A stretch of DNA of 64,000 nt from Gordonia liuliyuniae (GTDB lineage Bacteria; Actinomycetota; Actinomycetes; Mycobacteriales; Mycobacteriaceae): positions 767,719 to 831,718 of the forward strand of contig NZ_JAKKOT010000002.1 in the NCBI RefSeq assembly GCF_021739025.1. The letters run 5' to 3'. This document shows, piece after piece, positions 1-7,642 of the stretch. Every line of letters starts with the position of its first letter. Position 1 is the stretch's first letter. The notes beneath the pieces were generated by a model, which saw nothing but the letters and a program-made list of their open reading frames with translations, was not told where the DNA came from and ran no database searches. Position numbers and translations under genes: made by a program.

Positions 1-970
1 CGGCTGAGAGGGGGCCGTCTGATCTGCAACGCGCAAGGTAGCGGTTCGCCCCCGCTAGGTAGGCGTCGACCCAGGCAGGCTTCCACTGAGGCGGGTTGCT
101 CGCGTCTACCGGATCGAATCCGAGCTCGCGGACAGCCCGGACCCGAAGTTCGATGAGGCGGGCGTCGGCGGCATCTCGTTCCGCATCAGTGGTCGCTGTT
201 TCGATGGCCGCGGCCAAGGAATCGAGTGATTCACCCTGCGCGGCCAACCAATCGAAGCTGAGGTCGGCGACAGTCGTCTCCCACGCCGTGTCCATCGCTG
301 CGACCAACTGACATTGGGTGGTCGTCATGGCACTGAAGCGTACGAACGACTGCCCGTTCGGGGTGTCGAGCCATACCTCGAAATCGAAGTCCGAGTCGGT
401 TGCCATGTCGCGGTTCGCTGGAGTCCCGGATGGGTAGTTGTCTGCTGTCAGAGTCGAGTGCGGCCCTACGCGGGCGGCGTCAACAGCGGCTTCCCTCGGT
501 CGGTCGGAGAATGAACTGAGCAGCGGAGAAGCGGTCGGGATCGGCGCAGCGCCCGCCGGAGACGGCGCGTGTGCAGCGTTCGGTTCCGGGGCTCCGGCGC
601 GGGAAGGCTGTCGGGCGGGCTTCTGCGACGGGGCACCGAAGAGCGTCGTTCCCTGAGCCTGAATATCGGGGATGGTCTGCGCTGACTGTAGACGACGCAC
701 ATATGCGGAGTACCCGACCGCGATCACCAGGAGAAGATAAGCGCCGACCAGGAAGACGGCCAACCAGAGTGTGGTTACGAGAAAGCGTAAAAGGACCCCG
801 ACGATGCCGAAGTCGAAGACTCGCAGATCCCACAGCAACCACCAGATCAGCAGCAGTATCGGGAGGCATACGACGAGTGCGATGGTGGTGGCTCCGCGCG
901 AGACACGAGTCGCATAGGTGAGGAGATCACTTCGCTCGGACTCGGTATGAGGAGTCGGGCGAGCGTTCAT
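1..970 (-). CDS. Membrane protein of unknown function, 3' end outside window
   Basis: An open frame runs on the minus strand from ATG at 970 to the window edge without a stop, giving at least 323 residues. Residues about 27-48 and 55-82 are two hydrophobic membrane segments close together near the N-terminus. They are followed by a Pro/Ala-rich linker (about 105-165) and a hydrophilic C-terminal region with Asp/Glu/Ala-rich stretches that may be helical. I do not recognise a family. In-frame GTG codons lie just upstream, so the start is uncertain. The next gene on the same strand ends 132 bases upstream, so the two may be cotranscribed. The two-TM-plus-soluble-tail shape suggests a membrane-anchored cytoplasmic or envelope protein. 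Seen: the frame and hydrophobic segments. Function: unknown. Confidence 0.6.
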   Translation of the reverse strand, partial: MNARPTPHTESERSDLLTYATRVSRGATTIALVVCLPILLLIWWLLWDLRVFDFGIVGVLLRFLVTTLWLAVFLVGAYLLLVIAVGYSAYVRRLQSAQTIPDIQAQGTTLFGAPSQKPARQPSRAGAPEPNAAHAPSPAGAAPIPTASPLLSSFSDRPREAAVDAARVGPHSTLTADNYPSGTPANRDMATDSDFDFEVWLDTPNGQSFVRFSAMTTTQCQLVAAMDTAWETTVADLSFDWLAAQGESLDSLAAAIETATTDAERDAADARLIELRVRAVRELGFDPVDASNPPQWKPAWVDAYLAGANRYLARCRSDGPLSA

Positions 971-1102
971 GGACTGAGGCGCCACGCTGCGAAGCGTTGC
1001 GGTGTAGACCGCTTTGAACACGGAGTCGGGGCGCGAGTCCACTCAGGACTCCTTTCTCGGTACGGCGTCGGAGCGCCGCTGTGCTAGTGCGGTGCGTGGA
1101 GA

Positions 1103-2032
1103 TCAGTGGGGCAGAAGCTGTTTCAGTGCCGGGCTCTTGATCGATGCCGAGTTGACGAACTGGTACTGGCTGAGCGTTGGAAGGCTGTTCGCAGGCGGAT
1201 GCGTGCGATAGGCGTCCAAGGAGTACACCCGAATCTGGCGGGCGTAGGCCGCGGCGTCGGTCGTCGACCATGCGGGGACCTCGTCCGACATGGGGTCGAA
1301 GCCGAGTTCGCCGGTACCCTGCGTGCGGAGAGACATGAGCGCGGCAGCCCGCTGCGGCTTGTCACTCGAGAAGAATCTCCAGACACCGGCGCCGGCGAGG
1401 CCGAGTGCACCGAGGATGAAGACTAAGTTCACCATTCCGATGACGCCAGCGGCCACGAAGACGATCCAGAGCGCTGCACACACACCAGCGCCGATGAAGA
1501 AGCGTTTAGCGATTGTTGCGTTGCGTTCGTCTGGGTTGAAGGTGGCGAATTCGATCTGTTCGCGTCGCGGCGACTTCCATTCGGACTTGATCGCTTCGAC
1601 GGCGTCTCGCCAGTGCTTGTCGTTGGCTTCGATCTCCTCGGCCATCGCCGCAGCACGTCCGTACCACGCGGTGAACGCCTCGCCGTCCGGTGTCTGCCGC
1701 CAAATCGCGAATGCCTGCCGGTCTCGCTTGTCCTCTTCCTGGCCGCGTCGAACGGCCTCCTCGCGTTGGAGTTGCAGCTGGTCTCGCTGGATTTCGAGCT
1801 GCCGAACCAGCAGTTGGTTGTTTGCCGCGGTTGCTCGAGCGATCTCGCTCTGGACCCGAATCATCTCGGCATTGGCCAGCGCAGCGGCCTGCGATTGAGT
1901 CTCAAGAGTCCGGAGCTGTCGCTCGGTGACTGCAGCAGTTTGCTTGGCGGCAGCAGCAGTTTGCTTGGCGGCAGCTGTGGCGCGCGCCGAGTCGGCGAGC
2001 ATCGACCGCTGGTAGTGGCTGTACTTGGGCAT
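1103..2032 (-). CDS. Coiled-coil protein with two membrane segments
   Basis: This 309-residue protein begins with a long Ala/Gln/Arg/Glu-rich region (about 10-105) containing an internal repeat, AAAKQTA then AAAKQTA. It has the composition of a continuous coiled coil. A more mixed region (about 105-175) follows, then two adjacent hydrophobic segments (about 180-225), then a soluble C-terminal tail. No enzyme motif is visible. Its neighbours on the same strand are another two-TM protein and a small secreted protein, so it belongs to a local envelope-associated group. Possible roles are scaffolding or membrane organisation, but nothing in the sequence fixes this. The codon pattern, with high GC at third positions, supports it as a real gene. 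Confidence 0.65.
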   Translation of the reverse strand: MPKYSHYQRSMLADSARATAAAKQTAAAAKQTAAVTERQLRTLETQSQAAALANAEMIRVQSEIARATAANNQLLVRQLEIQRDQLQLQREEAVRRGQEEDKRDRQAFAIWRQTPDGEAFTAWYGRAAAMAEEIEANDKHWRDAVEAIKSEWKSPRREQIEFATFNPDERNATIAKRFFIGAGVCAALWIVFVAAGVIGMVNLVFILGALGLAGAGVWRFFSSDKPQRAAALMSLRTQGTGELGFDPMSDEVPAWSTTDAAAYARQIRVYSLDAYRTHPPANSLPTLSQYQFVNSASIKSPALKQLLPH

Positions 2033-2147
2033 TGTGATTCCTAAATCGGGGGCGGGTGACTTATCCGGTGCGCGTTCGGAGAACTACGTCGCCGTCCTCG
2101 ACGTCGGAGGTCTGATCGTCCGCGCCTCTCCGCATTTCGCTGCTGTG

Positions 2148-2528
2148 TCAGCGCGGGATCAGATGGTTGCGTCCGACGACGAACCCTGCGCCGTAGAGGT
2201 TTCCGGCGTAGCGCCCGTGCTTCGACTTGACGAAGGTCGAACGCGCGCCGCCGAGGTCGAAGTAGCCTCCGTTGCGGGTAGCGATGATGCGAACGCGAGT
2301 GTTGGGGCGGCCGGGGACCTTCACCGACATCACGTTTCCGCGCACCCAGACCTTGGTGTAGGAGGTCGAGTGGTCGTAGAAGACGTTGTTCTTCACTTTG
2401 AACGTGTAGGCGCCGTTGTCGATGCCGTACGTCTTTGCGTCCGCGTCACCAGCGGCGACGGTGACGCCCGTGACTGCGGCAGCGCCGATGGTGAGGGCTG
2501 CGATTGTGCGCTTGAGGGTGGTGATCAT
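2148..2528 (-). CDS. Small secreted protein of unknown function
   Basis: This 126-residue protein starts with a typical Sec signal peptide: a short basic n-region (TTLKR), a hydrophobic core, and a likely cleavage near residues 30-32 (DADAKT). The mature part is about 95 residues, basic, rich in Val, Gly, Tyr and Asn, and lacks cysteine. It looks like a small all-beta secreted protein. An AAGGA ribosome-binding site lies about 8 bases before the ATG, which supports the start. It lies between a lipoprotein gene and a coiled-coil membrane protein on the same strand. I recognise no family. A secreted or cell-wall role is inferred only from the signal peptide. Confidence 0.7.
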   Translation of the reverse strand: MITTLKRTIAALTIGAAAVTGVTVAAGDADAKTYGIDNGAYTFKVKNNVFYDHSTSYTKVWVRGNVMSVKVPGRPNTRVRIIATRNGGYFDLGGARSTFVKSKHGRYAGNLYGAGFVVGRNHLIPR

Positions 2529-2581
2529 CGTGTCGGATTCCTTGAGGTCGTGTATCGGGATCGATATCTAGGGAGCGCGAA

Positions 2582-3826
2582 CTACGGAGTGCAGCCGGCA
2601 AGCTGTGTCAGTCGGGCCGGGATGTCGCCGGTCTTGACGACCTTCCCGTCCTGCCACGTGTGGGTGAGGGTCGCGCGGCCCGTCATGTCGGCATTCGAGT
2701 CGCCTTCATTGGGATAGCGGTACGTGACGACGACGGTGTCGTCGCCGTCGTTCTTCACGGACTCGACCGGCGGGTAGCAGGTGGCAGCAGGGCCGACGTA
2801 CTCGCCGTCATGGAAGAGCATGATCCCGACCGGGCTCGAGTTGGTGGCCATTTCGACAGTGGTCGTAGCGAAGCCGAGCGTCGCACAAGGCTCCGGTATC
2901 TGCGTCGCAGTGGTTCGCCACGCCCAGTCGTTCATCGTCGGCAGGGCTGCGATCGCCCGCTGGACAGTCGACGTCATGTCCTTGGACCGGTCGCAGGACG
3001 TGGTGGACGCGGTGGACGTGGTCGACGGCGCGGTGGACGAATCCAGCGATTTGATCCGCACGTCCTCGCACTTGAAATGCTGCTGACCGACCGACATGTC
3101 AGTGATCTCCGACGGGTTCACGGTCCGTCGGCCGTCGACCACCCACTCACCCGCCTCACCTGCACCGCTTCCGGGTTTGAACGCGAAGTCGATGACGCGT
3201 CCGGACTTCGGCGATGGCATCTCGGTGCTTCCCAACGCGAGAGCCTTGTCTTTGCGGCACATGGCCCGGGCGAGGATCCGTTCGCCGGGAAACACCCAGA
3301 TCCCGGTGCCGAACTTGATGTTCATCGTCTCCCCGGGGGCCGCCATGAGTCTGAGCTGCCCGTTCTCCCAGCGGTATACCTGGAAGAGTGAGTTGGAACC
3401 GAACATTCCGACGGGTACGACGATCTCAGCGCCCGGCTTACCGTCGAGATCGTAGAAGGCGATCTTGTCGCCGAAATCGTCCGGAACCGGAGTAGTCGCG
3501 AGACTGTCTGCGGCGTCGACGTCCACCGTCGCCGTCGTGCCGTCGGGAGCCGTGGCCGAGACGAACTTAGTTCCGCTCGGGTGGACGCTGATCGCCATCG
3601 GCGTACCGGACCCGTCAAGATCGACAACGGCGACCGGGGTGCAGGATCCGCTCACATCGGGTGGACATGGGTTCGCAGCCTCCGCAGTGGGCGTCGGAGC
3701 GGACGGGTCTGATCCGGTCCCGGAGTCGTTAGTCCCACACGCGGCGACCACGGTAGCCGTGATCAGGACCGCCCCAGCGATGATCGCGAATCGACTGCGC
3801 CGCACCGCTGTACCCATATAGACCAC
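2582..3826 (-). CDS. LppP/LprE-family lipoprotein with a long N-terminal domain
   Basis: This is a predicted lipoprotein of about 414 residues. A basic n-region and hydrophobic core end in VVAAC, a usable lipobox, so Cys is probably acylated and the protein anchored to the outer face of the membrane. The last 130 residues (from TVQRAIAALP to the end) have the pattern of the actinobacterial LppP/LprE domain: a paired-Cys region PCATLGFA, then LFHDGEYVG, then a TVTYRY-like strand. The N-terminal 250 residues contain VVDLDGSG and FYDLDGKPG, which resemble VCBS/FG-GAP style strand repeats. I chose GTG at 3826 because a run of G plus GAC lies 5-8 bases before it. A longer reading frame starts at 3871 and an ATG lies at 3817. 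The function of the family is unknown. Confidence 0.7.
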   Translation of the reverse strand: MVYMGTAVRRSRFAIIAGAVLITATVVAACGTNDSGTGSDPSAPTPTAEAANPCPPDVSGSCTPVAVVDLDGSGTPMAISVHPSGTKFVSATAPDGTTATVDVDAADSLATTPVPDDFGDKIAFYDLDGKPGAEIVVPVGMFGSNSLFQVYRWENGQLRLMAAPGETMNIKFGTGIWVFPGERILARAMCRKDKALALGSTEMPSPKSGRVIDFAFKPGSGAGEAGEWVVDGRRTVNPSEITDMSVGQQHFKCEDVRIKSLDSSTAPSTTSTASTTSCDRSKDMTSTVQRAIAALPTMNDWAWRTTATQIPEPCATLGFATTTVEMATNSSPVGIMLFHDGEYVGPAATCYPPVESVKNDGDDTVVVTYRYPNEGDSNADMTGRATLTHTWQDGKVVKTGDIPARLTQLAGCTP

Positions 3827-3914
3827 GATTGTCCCCCCGCAGGCGAAACGCCTGTTCGGCTCATTCGTCACAATTTAGCGACGACTATCCGACACGATAA
3901 CCTAACTATGGATG

Positions 3915-3931
3915 CCCAATCCATTATTGGG
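3915..3931. promoter_or_regulatory. Inverted repeat between divergent lipoprotein and XRE genes
   Basis: CCCAAT and ATTGGG form perfect 6-base arms separated by five bases (CCATT). The site lies in the 130-base gap between the lipoprotein gene (minus) and the XRE regulator (plus), about 32 bases before the regulator's start. An AT-rich context unusual for this genome surrounds it. It is a plausible operator for autoregulation by the small XRE protein, but that is inference from position only. Confidence 0.4.
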
Positions 3932-3962
3932 TTGCCATGACCGCACGGAGGATGATCGATGA

Positions 3963-4277
3963 ATGTCCTTACGAGGAGCCGATTACGTGCAGCGCACTGA
4001 GGCGTTGTGCCGGATTCTCAAGTCATATCGCGTGCTCAGCGGTCTGACCCAGCTCGAGTTGGCGGATCGGCTCGGGGTTGTCCAGTCGCTCGTATCGAAG
4101 GTTGAGTCGCGCGAGCGTCGGCTCGATCTGATCGAGATGCAGGAGTACCTGAAGCCACTCGGCCGGACCGTCCACGATGTCCTCGCCGACCTCGAGCGGT
4201 ACCCCGTAGCGACCGGTCGAAGTGCGGTGGAAGAACTTGCTCACGAGACGGTCTCGCGTGTCGTCGACGACGAATGA
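3963..4277 (+). CDS. XRE-family DNA-binding regulator
   Basis: This 104-residue protein has a helix-turn-helix domain of the Cro/CI (XRE) type at about residues 12-70. The motif is readable as LSGLTQLELADRLGVVQSLVSKVES, with the turn at GVVQ and the recognition helix SLVSKVE. A short C-terminal extension follows that could dimerise or contact another protein. A GGAGGA ribosome-binding site sits about 9 bases before the ATG. It lies divergent from the lipoprotein gene with a palindrome between them, so local autoregulation is likely. It could be an antitoxin-like single-domain regulator, but no toxin gene is adjacent. Confidence 0.85.
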   Translation: MSLRGADYVQRTEALCRILKSYRVLSGLTQLELADRLGVVQSLVSKVESRERRLDLIEMQEYLKPLGRTVHDVLADLERYPVATGRSAVEELAHETVSRVVDDE

Positions 4278-4332
4278 GATCAGTCCACTCCGATTACCTG
4301 GGGTGGAGTGCAGACGACACCATATATAAGGT

Positions 4333-4386
4333 ACAACGGCATCGAAGCGTTACAACGGAACCGAACACCGATATAACGGCATCGAA
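4333..4386 (+). repeat. Three direct repeats upstream of topA
   Basis: Three copies of a 14-base element, ACAACGGCATCGAA (4333-4346), ACAACGGAACCGAA (4352-4365) and ATAACGGCATCGAA (4373-4386), start 19 and 21 bases apart, close to two helical turns. They fill the 139-base gap between the XRE gene and topA, just after an AT-rich TATATAAG and about 30 bases before the topA GTG. The phasing suggests a regulator binding one face of the helix. The XRE protein next door is one candidate. Confidence 0.6.
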
Positions 4387-4416
4387 CAGCGAAACTACAG
4401 ACCGAAGGGCTCTTAA

Positions 4417-7400
4417 GTGGCCGCCACTGACAGTGCTGACCCCGCCATCCGGCGACTCGTAATCGTCGAGTCTCCGACGAAAGCGCGCAAGATCGCGGGG
4501 TACCTCGGCGCGAACTACGTCGTCGAATCGTCACGTGGACACATTCGGGACTTGCCGCGAGGCGCCGCCGACGTGCCCGCCAAATACAAGGGGCAGCCGT
4601 GGGCGCGCCTAGGCGTGAACGTCGACGACGGGTTCGAGCCGCTCTACGTGGTCTCGGCAGACAAGAAGTCGACAGTCTCCGAACTCCGGGCGTTGATGCG
4701 CGACGTCGACGAGCTCTATCTCGCGACGGACGGTGACCGCGAGGGGGAGGCCATCGCCTGGCACCTCCTCGAGACGTTGAAGCCGAAGATCCCGGTGAAG
4801 CGCATGGTGTTCCATGAGATCACCAAGCCCGCGATCATCGCCGCCGCAGAGAACCCGCGCGACCTCGACACCGACCTCGTCGACGCGCAGGAGACCCGGC
4901 GCATCCTCGACCGCCTGTATGGGTACGAGGTGTCGCCGGTCCTGTGGAAGAAGGTGATGCCGAAGCTGTCGGCGGGACGCGTGCAGTCGGTCGCGACCCG
5001 AGTCATCGTCGAACGTGAACGCGAGCGCATGGCATTCGTCTCGGCCGACTATTGGGACATCGCCGCGACGATGGATGCCGGAGCGGACGCGAAACCGCGA
5101 ACCTTCTCCTCACGCCTGGTCAACATTGACGACGAGCGGGTCGCCACCGGACGCGACTTCGGCTCGGACGGCAAGATCAAGAAGGCGACCGGCGTCACCG
5201 TGCTCGACGGCGCCCGTGCGAACGCGCTCGCCGCCGGACTCGAAGGCGCCGCGCTCACGGTGACGTCCGTCGAGGAGAAGCCGTACACGCGCCGCCCGTA
5301 TGCGCCGTTCATGACGTCGACCCTCCAGCAGGAGGCCGGCCGCAAACTGCGTTTCACGTCCGACCGGACGATGCGCATCGCGCAGCGGCTGTACGAGAAC
5401 GGCTACATCACCTACATGCGTACCGACTCGACAACCCTGTCGGAGTCGGCGATCGACGCGGCGCGCGCTCAGGCCCGCGACCTGTACGGCGACAAGTTCG
5501 TGCACTCCTCGCCGCGCCAGTACACCCGCAAGGTGAAGAACGCGCAGGAAGCGCACGAGGCGATCCGCCCTGCGGGCGAGTCGTTCCGTACGCCCGGCCA
5601 GGTCGCCTCAGCGCTCGACACCGACGAGTTCCGCCTGTACGAACTGATCTGGCAGCGCACCGTCGCCTCCCAGATGGCCGACGCCCGCGGCACCACCATG
5701 AGTCTGCGGATAAGTGGACGCGCGGACACCGGATTGAAGCCTGGCGGCGAAGAGGTGACGTTCGCGTCGTCGGGCCGCACCATCACGTTCCCGGGCTTCC
5801 TGTCCGCGTATGTGGAGAGCGTCGACGAGCAGACCTCCGACAAGTCCGACGACGCGGAGAGCCGTCTCCCGAACCTGACCGAAGGCCAGTCGCTGACGGC
5901 GTCGACGCTCGTCGCCGACGGACACTCGACCAACCCGCCTGCCCGTTACACGGAGGCTTCGCTGGTCAAGGTCCTCGAAGAGCTCGGCATCGGTCGTCCG
6001 TCGACGTACGCGTCGATCATCGGCACCATCCAGGATCGCGGTTACGTGGTCAAGAAGGGCAACGCGCTCGTCCCGTCGTGGATCGCGTTCGCCGTCGTCG
6101 GACTGCTGGAGGGCTACTTCAACAGTCTCGTCGACTACGACTTCACCGCGTCGCTCGAAGACGACCTCGACCAGATCGCGTCCGGCGACCAGGATCGGAC
6201 CCGTTGGCTCACCGAGTTCTACTTCGGTGACGAGGCGCAGCAGTCCGGCGACGACGCGGCGGGCGCCATCGCACGCAAGGGCGGGCTGAAGAAGCTCGTC
6301 GGCGTCAACCTGGAGGGCATCGACGCCCGCGAAGTGAACTCGATCAAACTGTTCGAGGATTCCGAAGGTCGGACGGTGTCCGTCCGGGTCGGCCGGTATG
6401 GTCCGTACCTGGAGCGGAACGTCGCAGGCCCGGACGCCGAACCCGATCTCAAGCGAGCCAACCTGCCGTCGGACATGACGCCTGACGAGTTGACTCTCGA
6501 AGTGGCCGAGAAGCTGTTCGAGACACCGCAGGAAGGGCGCGAACTCGGCGTCGACCCGGTGACCGGACACCGCATCGTCGCCAAGGAGGGCCGCTTCGGC
6601 CCCTACGTCACCGAGATCCTCCCCGAGGATGAACCGGAGGACGACGACGGGTCGGCCGGCACGCCCGTCCCGACCATCCCGGCAGGTCCGACACCCCGCG
6701 ATGGTGGCGAGGGCGGGGTCCCGGCCGGCGACGCCGTCGTAGCGCTCGACGACGTACCGTCCGGCGGAGTCACGACGGCGACGTCGACCGTGAAGAAGGC
6801 CGCCAAGAAGACGGCTAAGAAGACGGCTAAGAAGGCCGCGAAGAAGGCAGGCCCCAAGCCGCGGACCGGTTCGCTGTTCAAGTCGATGGAGATCTCGACC
6901 GTCACGCTCGACGACGCGTTGAAACTCCTGTCGCTGCCGCGTGTGGTGGGTGTCGACCCGGAGTCGAACGACGAGATCACTGCGCAGAACGGCCGGTACG
7001 GTCCGTACTTGAAGAAGGGGACGGACTCGCGGTCGTTGACGTCCGAAGACCAGCTCTTCGAGATCACACTCGACGAGGCGTTGAAGATCTACGCGGAGCC
7101 CAAGCGACGCGGTCGCGCCGCTGCCGCACCGCCGCTGCGTGAGTTCGGCAAGAACGATGACGTCAGCGGTGGCGCGATGGTCATCAAGGACGGTCGCTTC
7201 GGTCCATACGTGACCGATGGCGAGACCAACGCGAGTCTGCGTAAGGGCGACGAGGTCGCTTCCATCACGCCCGAACGTGCGATGGAGCTGCTCGCCGACC
7301 GCCGAGCTCGAGGCCCGGCGAAGAAGGCTGCCAAGAAGACAGCCAAGAAGAGCCCGGCCAAGAAGACCGCAGCGAAGAAGACTACAGCGAAGAAGACCAC

Positions 7401-7479
7401 GGCAAAAAAGACTGCAGCCAAGAAGACCACGGCAAAAAAGACTGCAGCCAAGAAGAGCCCAGCCAAGAAGACCGACTGA
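4417..7479 (+). CDS. topA: DNA topoisomerase I
   Basis: Type IA topoisomerase of 1020 residues that relaxes negatively supercoiled DNA by single-strand breakage. The TOPRIM domain begins at RLVIVESPTKARKI and includes the metal-binding DGDREGEAIAWH. The catalytic tyrosine is Tyr333 in GYITYMRTDSTTLSE. About residues 590-950 hold several mycobacterial-type C-terminal repeats, each with a GRYGPYL or GRFGPYV motif. A Lys/Ala-rich linker (about 790-810) splits these repeats, and the tail (about 965-1020) is a run of KKTA/KKSPA repeats, a basic DNA-tethering tail. The GTG start is supported by GAAGG upstream and by the fit of RLVIVESP to the family N-terminus. The order topA, cyclase, delta prime matches M. 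tuberculosis. Confidence 0.98.
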   Translation: MAATDSADPAIRRLVIVESPTKARKIAGYLGANYVVESSRGHIRDLPRGAADVPAKYKGQPWARLGVNVDDGFEPLYVVSADKKSTVSELRALMRDVDELYLATDGDREGEAIAWHLLETLKPKIPVKRMVFHEITKPAIIAAAENPRDLDTDLVDAQETRRILDRLYGYEVSPVLWKKVMPKLSAGRVQSVATRVIVERERERMAFVSADYWDIAATMDAGADAKPRTFSSRLVNIDDERVATGRDFGSDGKIKKATGVTVLDGARANALAAGLEGAALTVTSVEEKPYTRRPYAPFMTSTLQQEAGRKLRFTSDRTMRIAQRLYENGYITYMRTDSTTLSESAIDAARAQARDLYGDKFVHSSPRQYTRKVKNAQEAHEAIRPAGESFRTPGQVASALDTDEFRLYELIWQRTVASQMADARGTTMSLRISGRADTGLKPGGEEVTFASSGRTITFPGFLSAYVESVDEQTSDKSDDAESRLPNLTEGQSLTASTLVADGHSTNPPARYTEASLVKVLEELGIGRPSTYASIIGTIQDRGYVVKKGNALVPSWIAFAVVGLLEGYFNSLVDYDFTASLEDDLDQIASGDQDRTRWLTEFYFGDEAQQSGDDAAGAIARKGGLKKLVGVNLEGIDAREVNSIKLFEDSEGRTVSVRVGRYGPYLERNVAGPDAEPDLKRANLPSDMTPDELTLEVAEKLFETPQEGRELGVDPVTGHRIVAKEGRFGPYVTEILPEDEPEDDDGSAGTPVPTIPAGPTPRDGGEGGVPAGDAVVALDDVPSGGVTTATSTVKKAAKKTAKKTAKKAAKKAGPKPRTGSLFKSMEISTVTLDDALKLLSLPRVVGVDPESNDEITAQNGRYGPYLKKGTDSRSLTSEDQLFEITLDEALKIYAEPKRRGRAAAAPPLREFGKNDDVSGGAMVIKDGRFGPYVTDGETNASLRKGDEVASITPERAMELLADRRARGPAKKAAKKTAKKSPAKKTAAKKTTAKKTTAKKTAAKKTTAKKTAAKKSPAKKTD

Positions 7480-7516
7480 CGCCAGCGGCACCGTCGTGCC
7501 CTGGGCACGACTATGC

Positions 7517-7537
7517 GCTCAGGGTCGGGGTCTGAGC
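7517..7537 (+). terminator. Small hairpin after topA
   Basis: GCTCAG (7517-7522) and CTGAGC (7532-7537) form a perfect 6-base stem around a 9-base G-rich loop, 38 bases past the topA stop. There is no U-tract, so as an intrinsic terminator it would be weak. GCTCAG occurs again at 7547-7552, offering an alternative partner. Confidence 0.3.
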
Positions 7538-7552
7538 ACGAGGTGACGCTCA

Positions 7553-7639
7553 GGGCACGAACCGGGCAGGTGGTGCGCGACGGGCACGAACCGGGCAGGT
7601 GGTGCGCGACGGGCACGAACCGGGCAGGTGGTGCGCGAC
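7553..7639. repeat. Three perfect tandem 29-bp repeats between convergent genes
   Basis: Units at 7553-7581, 7582-7610 and 7611-7639 are identical. Each starts GGGCACGAACCGGGCAGG and ends GTGCGCGAC. The array fills the gap between the 3' ends of topA and the cyclase and stops three bases short of the cyclase stop codon. Partial copies (GGGCACGA) occur just upstream at 7503. GCAC and GTGC ends within a unit could pair, so each unit may fold as a weak hairpin. It may act as a bidirectional terminator or be a variable-number tandem repeat. Confidence 0.85.
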
Positions 7640-7642
7640 GGA

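Noticed and set aside
2025..2717. A 230-residue plus-strand frame opposite the secreted protein gene
   Set aside because: It crosses two minus-strand genes with signal peptides and ribosome-binding sites and has no motif of its own.
5608..7491. A 627-residue minus-strand open frame opposite topA
   Set aside because: Leu/Arg-rich translation caused by the Lys-rich topA tail read backward. No independent support.
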